Shown: positions 19,346 to 30,828 of the stretch, piece by piece
Position numbering within the stretch: position 1 is the first letter of the stretch
Layout: each line of letters starts with the position of its first letter
Origin: Aspidiotus rigidus
Lineage: Eukaryota; Arthropoda; Insecta; Hemiptera; Diaspididae
Reading direction: 5' to 3'
NCBI GenBank assembly: GCA_035079385.1
Contig: JAVHKY010000009.1
Span: forward strand, 806,001 to 870,000
Length of the DNA stretch: 64,000 nt
Program-made: the position numbers and the translations under genes
The notes under the pieces: generated by a model
Seen by the model: the letters and a program-made list of their open reading frames with translations, nothing else
Database searches by the model: none
What the model was told of the DNA's origin: nothing

Positions 19346-20028
19346 ATCCTCAATTTTCCTCGAATTTCTCAGTGTTGTTTCTCAAAGAATATCGATCTTA
19401 TTATCTTCATATCATTGCATTACATCATAGTGGATTCAATCTTATTGCGCTCTGTAATTTCTGTATCGATTGAACAAGTGGTTCTTGAGTAAATCTCAAA
19501 ATATAAGTAGTCCACTTATAGAGCCGTAAGAGCTGAATCTCGCTTGTTATTCTATTCGCTTGTTATTCTATTTGAGTCCTTTCGCCCGATGGTACCTGAT
19601 GCATCGTACACCTATTGGCTATGAAAACTTCTCATTACCAGTCATATATATGATTGAAAAAATTTGACGTTTATTGGGTACGTTGAACAAACTTTGCGCC
19701 AAAGCGATGGATTGAATAATTAGCGTGTAATTCATAATCACCTACTGCATTATGTAGATATGCGTAGCAATTTTTTCTGTTTCTACGTCATCGCAACTGG
19801 CTCGTAGCCTGAACTCTAGGGAGTAATGAAATTTAATTCAGGTAAAGACAAAGTGGAAGTTTTATTGTCCATTTCAATTGTAGTCATTTATATTTGATTT
19901 TCGTCATTATCGACTTCATATATCTCACTGTGTTTTTGGAAATGGACAGTCAGGTTAATACTTTGAGATTCTTTTAAATCACTGAAGTTTTATATTTTAA
20001 TTTTAATAGAACCATGTTCCGTTCTTTT

Positions 20029-21870
20029 ATTACCGACTTTTCGTAGAAAAGCGAGTATTACACCCGTCACAGTTGTGGCAGAAAGGAGAGGAAATGAACT
20101 TTCTCGACGTTTTAGAGGTCATAGATCATCGCTACGTCATTAAAAAAATTTCAGGTTTCCTTATATATATATGGACCAAAATTTGTCCGGACTTCTCCTC
20201 CGAGACTACTGGATGGATTTTCTTGAAACTTAGTCAAGTTGTAGTGTTATATCTGAAGTTGTGCACCTGCATTTTTTTTGACGATCGGATCAGTAGTTCT
20301 CCAGATATACCCAATTAAAAAAAAAATTCCCTGCTCCTATAACTCTGATATGGTTTGTTCAATTTTTTTCAAATGTTGATATATTGTAATTTACACGTCT
20401 AAAAATGTAATTGTGAACTTTTGGTGTTGATACGATGTTTGGTTCGTGAGAAATCTCAAATTGAAGCGTGAACTAATTTGATGAAATTTGCAAATATTCG
20501 AGCTACTAATATTTTGTAGTACTAAACTTCAGGTAGTCGCTTTCGTCATCAAAAGCGAAGGGTAACCTTTGATTACGTAGATTGTCAGTGTAGTTGTAGC
20601 TAGTTTTATTCATATTTTGGGTTACCTGTTCACACACACGTAAGGCGATACGCTCTTTATGAATGAATTTTAAGGATGTGTTCGTTCGTGTTGAGTCTGT
20701 CATGAATGAATGTTGTGTTAATAGTATTAGTGTAACAATCCTTTGCGTATAATTTTGTCATTTTTTTGAGTGATGAAATGGTTTTATATGTGTGAAAGAT
20801 TTGCTCGTTTGTGTTGAGTTTCTCATGAATGAATGTCATGTAAGGATATGCTATAGTATTGGTGAGCAATCCTTTGCGTATAATCTTTCATGTTTCATTT
20901 TATTTCTTTTCTTTTAATTTTTTTTTCAATTAATGAGCTAATAAGAGCCTGTCATTAGGGAGTTATAATAAGCTTGGTGTTGTTATTGAGTTCAGATGTA
21001 GGAGAGGGAATGAGAGCATGAGAGAAGCATAAGATGAGGGATGAGAAGTGTATGTGTGTGAATCTAGGATGACTGATTCTGTGGCTAACCCTTATTCACA
21101 CTCTGTGGCAGCAACATGAGACTACGCGAGGTACACAACTTAGTTTTCAATAACACTTTAATTCCAACATCAAATTCTTTTGAAATACTCCGGTTTAAGT
21201 TGGGGCGTATAATGACGCGATGTTCTTGCTCCCATGCTTACAAAATGGGGTGGGGCGGTTGCTATTGCATAACTCTTTTGAGTTTTCATCCATAAGTGTG
21301 CGTTTTGAGTTCTCTTAAGGATAACATTTTTCAAGGAAAAAGCTTTTTATACGTACGTGCAAGGACGACACAGTTTTGAAAATAAAAAGAGGCTTTTCCC
21401 GCTTCTTTTTATTTTCAATAACATTTTTCGGTTATTCTCTCATAGATTGCGATGAGAGCGTGAATAAAAATTATGATTGCATGTTGAGAAGAGCAGCTGG
21501 AAATAACATAGAATGATGCTCGGGAATTGGAGATGATCAAGAATGAATTATGAGTAGAGGGGTGAGAGATGGTGAGGAAAAAGATATGTTGAATGAGGGA
21601 GGTATCAGAATCGCAATGAGAGCGTGAAAGAAGGATATAAGTGATGAGATGGGTGTGTGTGTGAGTCTACAACAACCAACATTAAAAGAGGCTTGAGAAT
21701 CGGAGATGATCAAGAATGAATTAGAGAGGCAAGAGATGGTGAGGATGTGTGTATCTTATTGAGAAAACGACTCATTGGATAAATTGGAGTACTAGAGTTA
21801 AAATTTAAGCAACTTGATTGTAGATACAGGTGAAAAGTCGTGTGTTGCTTACGCGGCTGCGTAAGCATTT
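20029..21870 (+). mobile_element. family D element, non-coding copy with both ends
   Basis: The 5' end is TTACCGACTTTTCGTAG and the 3' end is GAAAAGTCGTG followed by the hairpin GCTTACGCGGCTGCGTAAGC and a T run. The 5' block joins the tail block directly near 20165, where the copy at 35318-36992 instead carries a KRBA2-like gene fragment. Inside are a degenerate tandem duplication of about 125 bp (20679-20760 and 20803-20891, both with caatcctttgcgtataat) and a repeated gagatgatcaagaatgaatt word (21525, 21697). No coding capacity is seen. The superfamily is unknown; a hairpin near the 3' end would suit a Helitron-like element, but no CTRR end is obvious. Confidence 0.6.
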
Positions 21871-22027
21871 TTTGAGTTATTTCCCATGAATACCTGTAGG
21901 CCTATTTGAAAATTATAAAAGTACCTATGAAAAAAATTAGAAATGAATTGAACAATAGAACAGTAAGCGGAGAAACAATGAAGTTTAGATGGAGAGGGCA
22001 TGTGTAAATTATTTTATAACAAATTAT

Positions 22028-22065
22028 TGAAAAGTCGGTGATGCTTAGACTGCTGCGTGAGCTTT
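22028..22065 (+). repeat. extra copy of the family D terminal hairpin
   Basis: GAAAAGTCGGTGATGCT, then a CTGCTGCGTGAGC arm and TTTTC, 160 bp beyond the 3' end at 21870. Confidence 0.6.
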
Positions 22066-22268
22066 TCTTAACAATGCGAGTATTTGTCTCTAAATTTATT
22101 TGTGTTTACCTCTTCGTGTTTCGATAACTTGATAACAGGACTTTCACCCATATCTCTTGTTATTTGATTCTCGTTTTAAAAAACGAAGTGATTATCCGTA
22201 GGTACACGTACCGACGAGTAAAACGTTATCCGTAGACGGTACACACATGTACTAACGGGTAAAACAAC

Positions 22269-22739
22269 ATGATGTCGAATAAGAAGTACGTATCCCTGAC
22301 GAAACAATTTCTCAACAACTGGCACACATGCAAGGATCATCGGAATACTTTATCTACTAGTCCAACGACACCAACCAAAGAAGCAGAATTGCCCACTGAG
22401 TACGTAGACTTACCGAAAGTAAATTTTTCTCTAGATGACACCCCGGAAGCATTGAGTTCACGCGCCGCGACGTTAGCTGCCAATCACGGCACCACGCAAT
22501 TCCTTAAGTATTTAGAAGCGATGAAGGAAGCAGAGAAATTTTTAAGAGGTGGACGCGATATTACATTCGCGTCGCCGAAGACATCGAAGCATGAGGAGCG
22601 ACACGAGGAAGTAGCGGACGAAAAAGAAGAAACGAGTCCTGCAATAGAAAGTGTGCTTCGTACGAATCCGCCTACTGCATTTCAAAGCCTTGTTCTGTAC
22701 CTGCATATTCCTTCTCAAATCCTCTCTCAAAAAAATTAA
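22269..22739 (+). CDS. hypothetical 156-residue ORF, polar and charged
   Basis: An open frame from tandem ATGs at 22269/22272 (aacATGATGTCG). The product starts MMSNKKYVSLTKQFLNNW, has a Thr/Pro-rich stretch (TLSTSPTTPTKEA), a helical segment (FLKYLEAMKEAEKFLRGG) and an acidic-basic stretch (HEERHEEVADEKEE). The last 20 residues (SLVLYLHIPS...) look unlike the rest and may be intron read-through after an undetected donor. No domain is recognised. Amino-acid use is coding-like, but no partner exon is found, so it may be a real first exon or a transposon gag-like remnant. Confidence 0.35.
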   Translation: MMSNKKYVSLTKQFLNNWHTCKDHRNTLSTSPTTPTKEAELPTEYVDLPKVNFSLDDTPEALSSRAATLAANHGTTQFLKYLEAMKEAEKFLRGGRDITFASPKTSKHEERHEEVADEKEETSPAIESVLRTNPPTAFQSLVLYLHIPSQILSQKN

Positions 22740-22744
22740 ATTTT

Positions 22745-23620
22745 GACAGCACCTATGATGATGCATAATTATTATACAATACATCATACGTCGTTGTATA
22801 ATCGAACTTGGTCGGTTTTTACCACGGTCTCAAGCGGGACTTGGAATATCTACTACAAGCCGTTGCTACAAACACTAATTAACTTTAGATCTTGTTAGTG
22901 AGCTCACAACAACTATAAAAGAGAGCATAGAAAAGCAGTTACGCGAAACTCTGCACAAATGCCACTGACATCCATGTATGTAGCACGTTCCTCATTATAT
23001 AAATTAACTTTGAAAATTGAAAACAGCTCGTTGTAGAAAAGATGTTTTGCAAATAGAAAACCTGTGACGAGAGGCACTAATTTGTAAATGAGTGAAATAG
23101 ACAGCATTTTTACAGTTAAGATTCTGATGTCGTCCATGATGACACGAGGAAAGCTACCGCCTTTCTTTGTCATTCATCCAAATATCTTAAATAACATTCT
23201 ACCTTATCTCCCGGTCAGATTAATATACGTAACATCACGCAATTTCTTAAAAAGGTCTTCTATCACAATTTTGAATTCGATCACCTTTCGAAATACGTGT
23301 ACTCTTATTCCTAGAATTCTGTCGAGAATCCAATCAGAAAATTAAAATTCCAAATGATTATATAAAAATCACTATCATAGACCGTTACCGATCGACGAAT
23401 TCTTCAAAGTATAGATCAAGAGAGAGTATTATTGTGAGCGAGCCGTTACAATAACAGAACAAAGGTAAGGTGGATGGTGCTGCCGCATTCGATTCCTATA
23501 GTCTTCTAACAATAAAAAAATAAAAACTCATTTCGGATTTGTGACAAAATTGGCAATTATTTTCTATTCATTTTGAAATCTAAGAAAACTCTCGCTGACC
23601 CCCTAGCCAATCGATCTACT
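22745..23620. other. AT-rich spacer, nothing recognised
   Basis: No repeat ends, no coding homology and no splice-bounded exon seen. Confidence 0.45.
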
Positions 23621-23639
23621 GCTGTAGGAGAGTAACAAT

Positions 23640-24332
23640 TATCGTCTTCGTCAACAGCTTAACCTATCTAGTACTTGTTTTCATAAACAAATTGAATCTG
23701 AATTTTATACATTGTTAAAGCTTAACCATCATCCGGACCAGTTTATAAAATCTATTATATCAGATGTCTTACAGAAATACCGTAACAATAACGTAAATTC
23801 TTATAACGTAAATCCGCCAAGTGCTCAACCACCCTCTCCTGCCCCCTCCCCCCCCCCCCAAAAAAAAAACGTAAACAAAAATAAAGCTCATTTTGCTGCC
23901 ATACCATATATCGGAACCCCCAGTATGATGATTAAAAAGTACCTTATTTTGCTGGATCCTAAACTTCAGATCACCTTCAGGGGTCATATTCTTGACAGTA
24001 ATTTCTTTTTCAAAATGAAAAATCCCCTCCCTCTCGAAAAATGTTCAGGTTTAGTATATAAGATACCTTGTAAAAATTGTGATAAAGTATACATGGGTGA
24101 AACTATTCAATTAACTAAAGCTAGATTTGATCAGCATAAGAGGAATATTAAATTCAAACAGAAGTCTACTGCTCTTTGTGAGCACGCTACTGAATTAAGC
24201 CACAGTTTTGGCTTTGATGAGGCTAAGATATTATGTTTTGAAGAAAAAGAAAAGAAGAGGAGGATTCGTGAAACTATTGAAATTATTAAGCATAAGAATA
24301 CCGTTAATTTTAAGACTGATTTAGGTATTTAA
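23640..24332 (+). pseudogene. Penelope-like element, 5'-truncated: end of RT plus GIY-YIG endonuclease
   Basis: An open frame from about 23640 (no ATG; reads QQLNLSSTCFHKQIESEF) to the stop at 24332. The first part matches the linker after the reverse transcriptase (LLKLNHHPDQFIKSII). A Pro-rich spacer with a C run follows, then the GIY-YIG nuclease: SGLVYKIPCKNCDKVYMGET, with the zinc-finger-like CKNC insert typical of Penelope-like elements, RFDQHKRNIK, LCEHATELSHSFGFDEAKIL and a C-terminal IRETIEIIKHKNTVNFK block. The catalytic Tyr, Arg and Glu positions appear present. The RT catalytic domain is missing, so the copy cannot move by itself. A hammerhead-like motif follows at 24493. Confidence 0.88.
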
Positions 24333-24492
24333 CCTTAATGATGTATACGCACGCTCCCGTTTTAGCGCTAGTAACTTCAATCGTCATCAATGATGTAATA
24401 TCTTCTTTCATGTTCTCTCTGGCTGTGTTCCTGAACTGTATCGCATTCTTTCCTTTTTTTTTTTTTTTTTTTATTCTCTTTGTAGTATTAAT

Positions 24493-24537
24493 CTAGACCC
24501 CGAAGAAGAAGTACAACTACTTCGAAACGTTGGTCGC
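24493..24537 (+). ncRNA. hammerhead-ribozyme-like motif of the Penelope element, core mutated
   Basis: Stem I arms GACC (24496-24499) and GGUC (24532-24535) pair. The core reads CCGAAGA where CUGANGA is needed. Stem II GAAGUA/UACUUC closes a four-base loop, followed by GAAAC and GUU. Stem III is minimal, as in Penelope-type hammerheads. The U-to-C core change should abolish cleavage. Confidence 0.6.
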
Positions 24538-24599
24538 CTTGTAAAATAATGAATAAAAGTTTTGACGGAAGTGGCATGAAGTTTTTTATTGAAAAATTT

Positions 24600-26590
24600 T
24601 TTAGATAACCGTCTGGACAAGAATTTGAACTAATTTAATCATTTTTAGTAATATTTACTACCTATAATTTAGTTTTATTTATGCTTTTTGTTTTTTTTTT
24701 CTTTTTTTCGTGAGTGCAACTATATTTTCTAATCATTACGTTCATATTTCTCGACTGAACCGATTTTACCATACTAGAGACAGTAAAATTTTTCTCAGTG
24801 TAGAAGCATACTAGGCAATATATGATAAAAACTAATAAAAGCAATGTTTCTTGGTCGATTTTAATTTCAGTTCATATTATTTAAAATATGTTACTGCTAA
24901 TAAGTAATGATCAATAAAAACTAGGTTCTCTCTAAATTTTTGAATTCCTATTTCAACTCATTCGTCAGTGTGTCTCATTTTCTCGAAAAATTTTCGTAGA
25001 AGTTTCTCAATAGATAAATGTAATGTTTTCTAAATTTATTCATATTTGTTATCGAAACCCATTTTATTCAGATTGAGACAGCAGTGTTTTATGACGGCTC
25101 ATAAGGGGGGAGAACAAACTGAGATCAAAGAAAATTTCAATGTTGATAAGTACGAGTAATACGAAAAATATACTCCGACTGTGACAAATTGGCCTGACGG
25201 CGAATGAAACTAGGACCGTTAGAAAATTTACTCACTTGCGTATAGTAAAACTGACAAATCGAAGCGATCAGGCACAAACCAATAGCTCGATCTTTTATTT
25301 TTCAAAAAATAAAAAAGATTTGAAAAATAAAAGAGATTTACATGGCTCCTTGTAGAAAAGAATAAATGCGTAGGACACTGTCGTTTTTTCTGTACTCGTA
25401 CGATGTTCAGGTCTACATCTAAGGTATCACGGAGGCGCGTTGTAAGTCTTTCAAGGTGAAAATCATGACTTCACACAAGAGCAAAAGAAGCATATTTTAA
25501 TTCTCGATTGTAACATCTCTGCAAAGTACGAGAAACAAACCAATGAGGCTTGCATTTTTCAACTTACAGGATTCCTACACGCTGTCTCGATTGAAAATTA
25601 TTTCCTTCCGCATAGGTTCTACCTGATAATAAAAAAATATAAATTCAAGTGAATATTTCTCACGAATCATAGACTCACCGACTATCGATCTCGAGCGAAT
25701 TTGAACATCAAATGATGTGGTTGGTTACACAAGGGCTCGGTTGTAATGCGGTCCAGTTGTTTTACGGGACACTGACGATCACAAAATACATTTCCAACAC
25801 ATTTTATAAATACGCTATACGATTGAAATTAAACGCGACGCATATTTTTGCATAGGTAATTCGAAAAAGAAACGGTTACGAGGTTGACTTAAATATTTAT
25901 TTCAAAACAGCAAGTTTTTGAATGATGATAATAATACTTGGAGTTGGCTGGAAACTATCGTGTCACGTGCGTGTTCTGGCTGATATATCAATGTATGAGT
26001 AAAGCAAGACGAACTGCAGGTTCGTACGAACAAACCGGTTAGTGGTTTTCGTACAGTCGTGGTTCCCAATTGAATCCAGGAGGTGGTAAAATTTTTATCT
26101 ATAAACAAAAGAACACATTCTTTCGCCAACACCAGCGTCTTTCGTACACCGCACACCGTAATACCACCGCGCCACTTTCATTTTCTTTGATTACCTACCA
26201 TTCACAATTCTTGCTTTCCAGTAGGCACGTACTTTCAACACACGTGCCTTGTATTTTTCAGCATACAAATTTCCACCACGCGATGATTATTTCATCTGAA
26301 CTTTATTTACCCTTGATTTTTTGCGATTTAAAGAGGTGGTCTGTGTGATGGAGTTACTTTGTCAAACGGTATTCTAGGAAATATTGATTAATTTTTATTC
26401 GAGGAGTATCACATTATTAGAGCACAGATTTCTTGGCATTTTTGAAGCTGAGTTTTGGCTATTAAAATTAAAAATTTGGTATTATTTGGCACGGAAAAAA
26501 AAAAATCACAAAAATGTTGAGTAAAAGTAAGAAATTGTGTATTAGATTTGACTTAAAGCTCGTCTGTAAAATTAATATAAAAGAATAATG
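24600..26590. other. AT-rich spacer, nothing recognised
   Basis: T-rich near 24680-24720 and a short ttatttttcaaaaaataaaa palindrome near 25290. No exon or repeat end supported. Confidence 0.45.
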
Positions 26591-26601
26591 AAAATAAAAA
26601 T

Positions 26602-26895
26602 CTATGAAAAACGGGAATCTTTATGTAAAATAATCAAATGCCCCTCAAGGCTATCCTCCTCGAGACCATGTCGGTGATCTGTTGAGACCACTTTGAGATC
26701 TGAAAATGTTCGCTCAGTGTCGACCGATGTTGTAGGAGCGTAAACGTATGCACTCAGTATTGCTGGATCGTGTGGCACCGACGATGCTACGCTGCCGCCA
26801 AGGAGAGCTGTATTCATGCTGCTTAGTCCCCGATTCTTCCTCCTAAATACAGAATCTGCTCTTTTTTTCAATAATGTGGAGCGGACGTTATTCAA
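26602..26895 (-). pseudogene. hAT transposase C-terminal (dimerisation) fragment
   Basis: Reads DPAILSAYVYAPTTSVDTER, TFSDLKVVSTDHRHGLEE and LEGHLIILHKD, the hATC dimerisation motif. It resembles the C terminus of the element at 30829-32394 (LTSVDVERSFSEYKQILSD) but is clearly diverged. No catalytic core is found upstream. Confidence 0.8.
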
Positions 26896-27240
26896 AATCT
26901 CCAGTTGCTCGGTTGCACGTTACATCTCGAAATTTTCGTACTCATCGTGAGAAATGTGCCATTTTTTTCGTTCTTTTAGGCATTTATAAGGATTTTTTTG
27001 TTGATATTGGTCGTATTTGGCACGTACATATTTGGTATTTTATCCGTTTCTGGCATTTCTGGCAAAAAAATTTTTTTCCCTAGCCTCTCCATATCCTATA
27101 ACGTGCTCACCTTTCACTCCCAACCCTCCCGCCTTCATGCAAGTAATCTGACAAATGCCACGAAATCCATGCTCTACACATTATACAACTAATATTTTAT
27201 TCTCCTTTGAACAATCCAATCCAGAATTCTGTTCTTTTTT

Positions 27241-27244
<4 letters not shown>

Positions 27245-27334
<90 letters not shown>
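27245..27334. repeat. (CT)n microsatellite, about 90 bp
   Basis: An uninterrupted CT run preceded by a poly-T tract. Long open frames on both strands here encode only Leu-Ser or Arg-Glu repeats and are artefacts. Confidence 0.98.
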
Positions 27335-27337
<3 letters not shown>

Positions 27338-27572
27338 CTCATTTTCTGAACATATCCGCTATGTGTTACCAGATTTTCATTGCTTCTGTATTTTTTTTCC
27401 TTCGTCATTCATGTATACATATTTTTTTGTTATGAATCACTCTGCTTTTTAGGATAGGAAAATTGTAGTCACACTGATAGTTGTGATTGTCAATGTATAT
27501 CTCTATTATTATCAGTACTATAGTAGGCTAGTACAAAACGACGGCTTCCTTAACGAAGTCAAACGAGGAACG

Positions 27573-27846
27573 CAGGGAACCTGTTTTATGAGTCGAATGG
27601 GATTTGGTATTGAAAATTCAAGGAAGCCTAGACCTAGATAAAGATAGTATAAAGAAGGCCTAGACCTACTATAAGCCTATCATAATATAGTTTGAGAATC
27701 TAAATTTTTCTCGCTCGAGAGACGAAATTTTTTTAAGTCCCTCTCCTATCATGGCTCGAGAGTCGAAATTTTTTTAAGTTTTTCGCTGGACGGCGGACGG
27801 CGGACGCCAGATTTCTCAAATAGCCCCCCATAAAACAGGTTCCCTG
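27573..27846. mobile_element. MITE with 17-bp inverted ends
   Basis: CAGGGAACCTGTTTTAT at the left and its exact inverse at the right enclose 274 bp with repeated gtcgaaatttttttaagt words. I see no clear target duplication, so the superfamily is uncertain (hAT-like ends). Confidence 0.7.
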
Positions 27847-28364
27847 TTAATAAAGACTTCACGCTACAAATGGTAATAATTTCAAATTAGTACGTACTCC
27901 CTTACTTCGCACGTCTTTGTAAATTTCAGGTAGACTGATACGTCTCCAGGTCCCCTTCCAAATTTTGGGGGCGGGAGTAAATTGATGATTTTGTACTACA
28001 TTTGTGCTGGATTGTGCCGTCGAGTTCCTCACTCCCCTTGAACCGTTTGAAGGGACTGTAGATATGCGAAGCTCTCTCCCATTAAATTTTTCGTCTGAAA
28101 ACGAGCTGAATCGTGTATACGAGGTTTTTGCTACATTATGTTATTTAGTTTCTCTATTGTGAACACCCCTTTCCCAACCAATCATCAGGGGTCACAAGAC
28201 ACGCAGAACCCAATTTGAATGGATTATAACGAGAAATCCATCGAGGGTTTTTTCTGGATAAAATGTCCGCTGTCCAGCAACCTAACCAAACTTGATAGGA
28301 CGACGAAACCTAATCTAACTATTAGAAGGCGAATAGGGAAAAAAGTTGACTGCTTTTTGTTCTA

Positions 28365-29227
28365 TACAGGGTGGGGCAAAATGATGTTCCAGTTGAATGG
28401 AAGTTTGTACTAAATTCACTCCAACTCAAAAACGCGAAACGTTAGATGTATCCGTATAATATCAATCAATAACGAAATCTAATTAATCAGGTTTATTCGA
28501 TGCTATTTATAAAGAATCGAAATAAATTGTCCGTAGCTAATATCAAGAACAGTTACAGTTACGCACGAACAACGGAATGAATGAGGTACATAAAAATAAA
28601 ACATACGTTCGTTGCGACAACGAACACAAGCCGCGTACAGGTAGAGACCGGACTACCCCCAAACGCACGAGATAAGCTAAGAAGGGAAGGTGAGCTATAG
28701 CTCATAAAATAGGTGGCGATAGACGACCGCAATTTTATATCCATACACTAAACTTCAAACCTACGAAATTTGTATCTCAATTGTATCTTCAATTTACGCC
28801 CCTATCCAACTTTCTACGACTTTCCTGACTCAAGTTATGGACCAAAACGTGCCAAAAATTGATCGATTTACCAAAATTCTCAAAAATTAAAAATTTTCTA
28901 AACTTCCATATTTTATCTGGCTTGAAAATAAAATCTAAAGCTGATTCCAAAAAAATATATTTAAATAACCCTTTGAAGCTTAAGAGTGGGGTATTTGTAA
29001 TTTCTTATTTTGGAAATCTTGGCAAATTGGTCAATTTTTGTCACATTTTGGTCCATAAATCGGCTGAGAAGTCGTATAAAATTGGATGGGAGCACAAATT
29101 GAAAATAAAATTGAGGTACATATTTCGTAGATTCGAAGTATACATGTAACGTTTTGCGTTTTTGAGCTGGAGTGAATTTAGTGCAAACTTCCATTCAACT
29201 GGTAAAATCGATTTGCCCCATCCGGTA
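28365..29227. mobile_element. TA-flanked inverted-repeat element (mariner/Tc1-type MITE)
   Basis: The left end TACAGGGTGGGGCAAAA and the right inverse TACCGGATGGGGCAAAT continue as inverted repeats of about 75 bp (for example GAATGGAAGTTTG and gaatttagt words). TA occurs at both borders. The 863-bp interior has no transposase frame and may carry a further insertion at about 28480-28745. Confidence 0.75.
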
Positions 29228-29384
29228 TAGCTTAGAGGTCGAAATTTCTCCCAAGTCCCATCTCCCTAATCATACACAAGCTAAAAGCCTGCAACCTGTT
29301 ATTTCATACTACATCTTAATTTATAAAATTAATTACACGTAGAAAAATAGCTTTAATTTCCACTCGATAGAACGAAAAGCAACA

Positions 29385-29423
29385 ATTCGACGTTTCGATA
29401 CATCACGTATCATCTTCAGGAAC
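29385..29423 (-). ncRNA. hammerhead ribozyme motif of a Penelope-like element, core intact
   Basis: On the minus strand: stem I GUUC (29423-29420), core CUGAAGA (29419-29413), stem II GAUAC/GUAUC around GUGAU, core GAAAC, cleavage triplet GUC (29391-29389) and the returning stem I GAAU. All invariant core bases are present. Stem III is nearly absent, as described for Penelope-like hammerheads, which are thought to act as dimers. Confidence 0.72.
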
Positions 29424-29466
29424 GAACTAAATATACAAAATGAAAAGTGGGTAGAGAAAAAACGAG

Positions 29467-29712
29467 TCAAGAGACGAAACTGATACAACGGGTCGAAGTA
29501 ATAATCGACGAACACTCGTTAGATAAGCCGCACGTGTCCATTTTAAAATTGATTGTATTTTTATCTTTAATAATATTGACGACCTCTAGAATCTTTCTTT
29601 TCTTATCGTTGTTTTCTCTACCTAAAACCGCAGTCTTGCCAAAGTCAAATTGATGACCAGTATCATGAGAAGACTTTTGTATTGATTTGTGCAGAGAAAA
29701 CCTCCGGATCAC
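29467..29712 (-). pseudogene. Penelope-like element, GIY-YIG C-terminal fragment
   Basis: Reads FSLHKSIQKSSHDTGHQFDF, VLGRENNDKKRKILEVVNI and IKDKNTINFKMD, the C-terminal part of the GIY-YIG domain as in the copy at 24 kb. The end of the frame is followed, 45-85 bp downstream, by a hammerhead motif with an intact core. The upstream part of the nuclease and the RT are missing. Confidence 0.8.
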
Positions 29713-29899
29713 AGAGAAAGTACTTCAATACAAAAAGTCGAAAGTCCTACAGGAATGCGACCTTCACCCACATACACTTCTTACTTATATAGATAGCGCT
29801 CCTTTTTTTCTTTGCAAGTATCGCTCAAACGCTATTGTTGAATACTTTACAAATCTACATAAATTTTTGCCATAATTTTGTTTATAATATTTTTTTCAT

Positions 29900-30560
29900 T
29901 AGAATATTTAGTTCACTTTTCTAGTTTTTATGTCAAAATTACGCTGACAGAGTAAGTTATTCTTCTTAATTATTCACAAATATAAAATGTTTGATCCTTC
30001 TATGAATAGCTCGAGAATATTTCCATATTCTCTCCCTTCATGTACACAGCAGAGTAGTCAGGATTTTTGCAAGTCTCCTTCCCTTCCTCATACACAGCTA
30101 AGAGATCCCGCTGTCTCTTGATCCATTATTCACTCTCTAAGACCTATAGGCCTGTTTCCCACATTGTGTTGAATCGAAAGAAGAATGCAATTGTTCTCAG
30201 CACACACGTACAGTATCATTACGAAAGAATGATGAAAAATACATGCAAATAATCAAACAGTGCAGTGCTGTACCAAAAGCAATCTAAGTAGGGCTTTACG
30301 ATATTTGCAACCTTCACCAAAAATGCGATATTCGCAAGCGAGAGATTTGCCCGGTCAGGATGATATTTATCAATAATAACAGAAAACTTTAGGTTACAGT
30401 AATTGTAATACTATCCCTTGGTCCACAGATACACTGTGCACAAGCTTTTATAGGCTAAACCTTCAAGTTTTGTAATTTGATGGACAGCAATATTTCAGGT
30501 TCTTAGTACTTCACTGTTGAATTATTTGATAGGCGGTATCTAACATTGTCAATAACAAGT
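29900..30560. other. spacer, nothing recognised
   Basis: AT-rich, with no repeat end or exon I can support. Confidence 0.45.
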
Positions 30561-30828
30561 GGCCTGTCATAAGAAGAAAGCCTTAGGCGTCAAAGAATCA
30601 ATAATGGAATGGATGTACTCATAGGAGCTCGAATTAGCCCATTTTGTCTCCCTCGAAAAGGGGACAACTACACTAATTACGAATGGTAATGGCGAGCGCT
30701 CAAAAGTGTCTAGATGCAGAGAACGGATTTCTCGGCAACTACGAGTAAAATATAAATTTTCGGCAATCAAATGTTCTATTTTCGACACTTTTCGGCAACA
30801 TCAAAAAAATCACATAAAAGTGGTCATT

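Noticed and set aside
27155..27452. Long open frames on both strands
   Set aside because: They are Leu-Ser and Arg-Glu repeats produced by the CT microsatellite.
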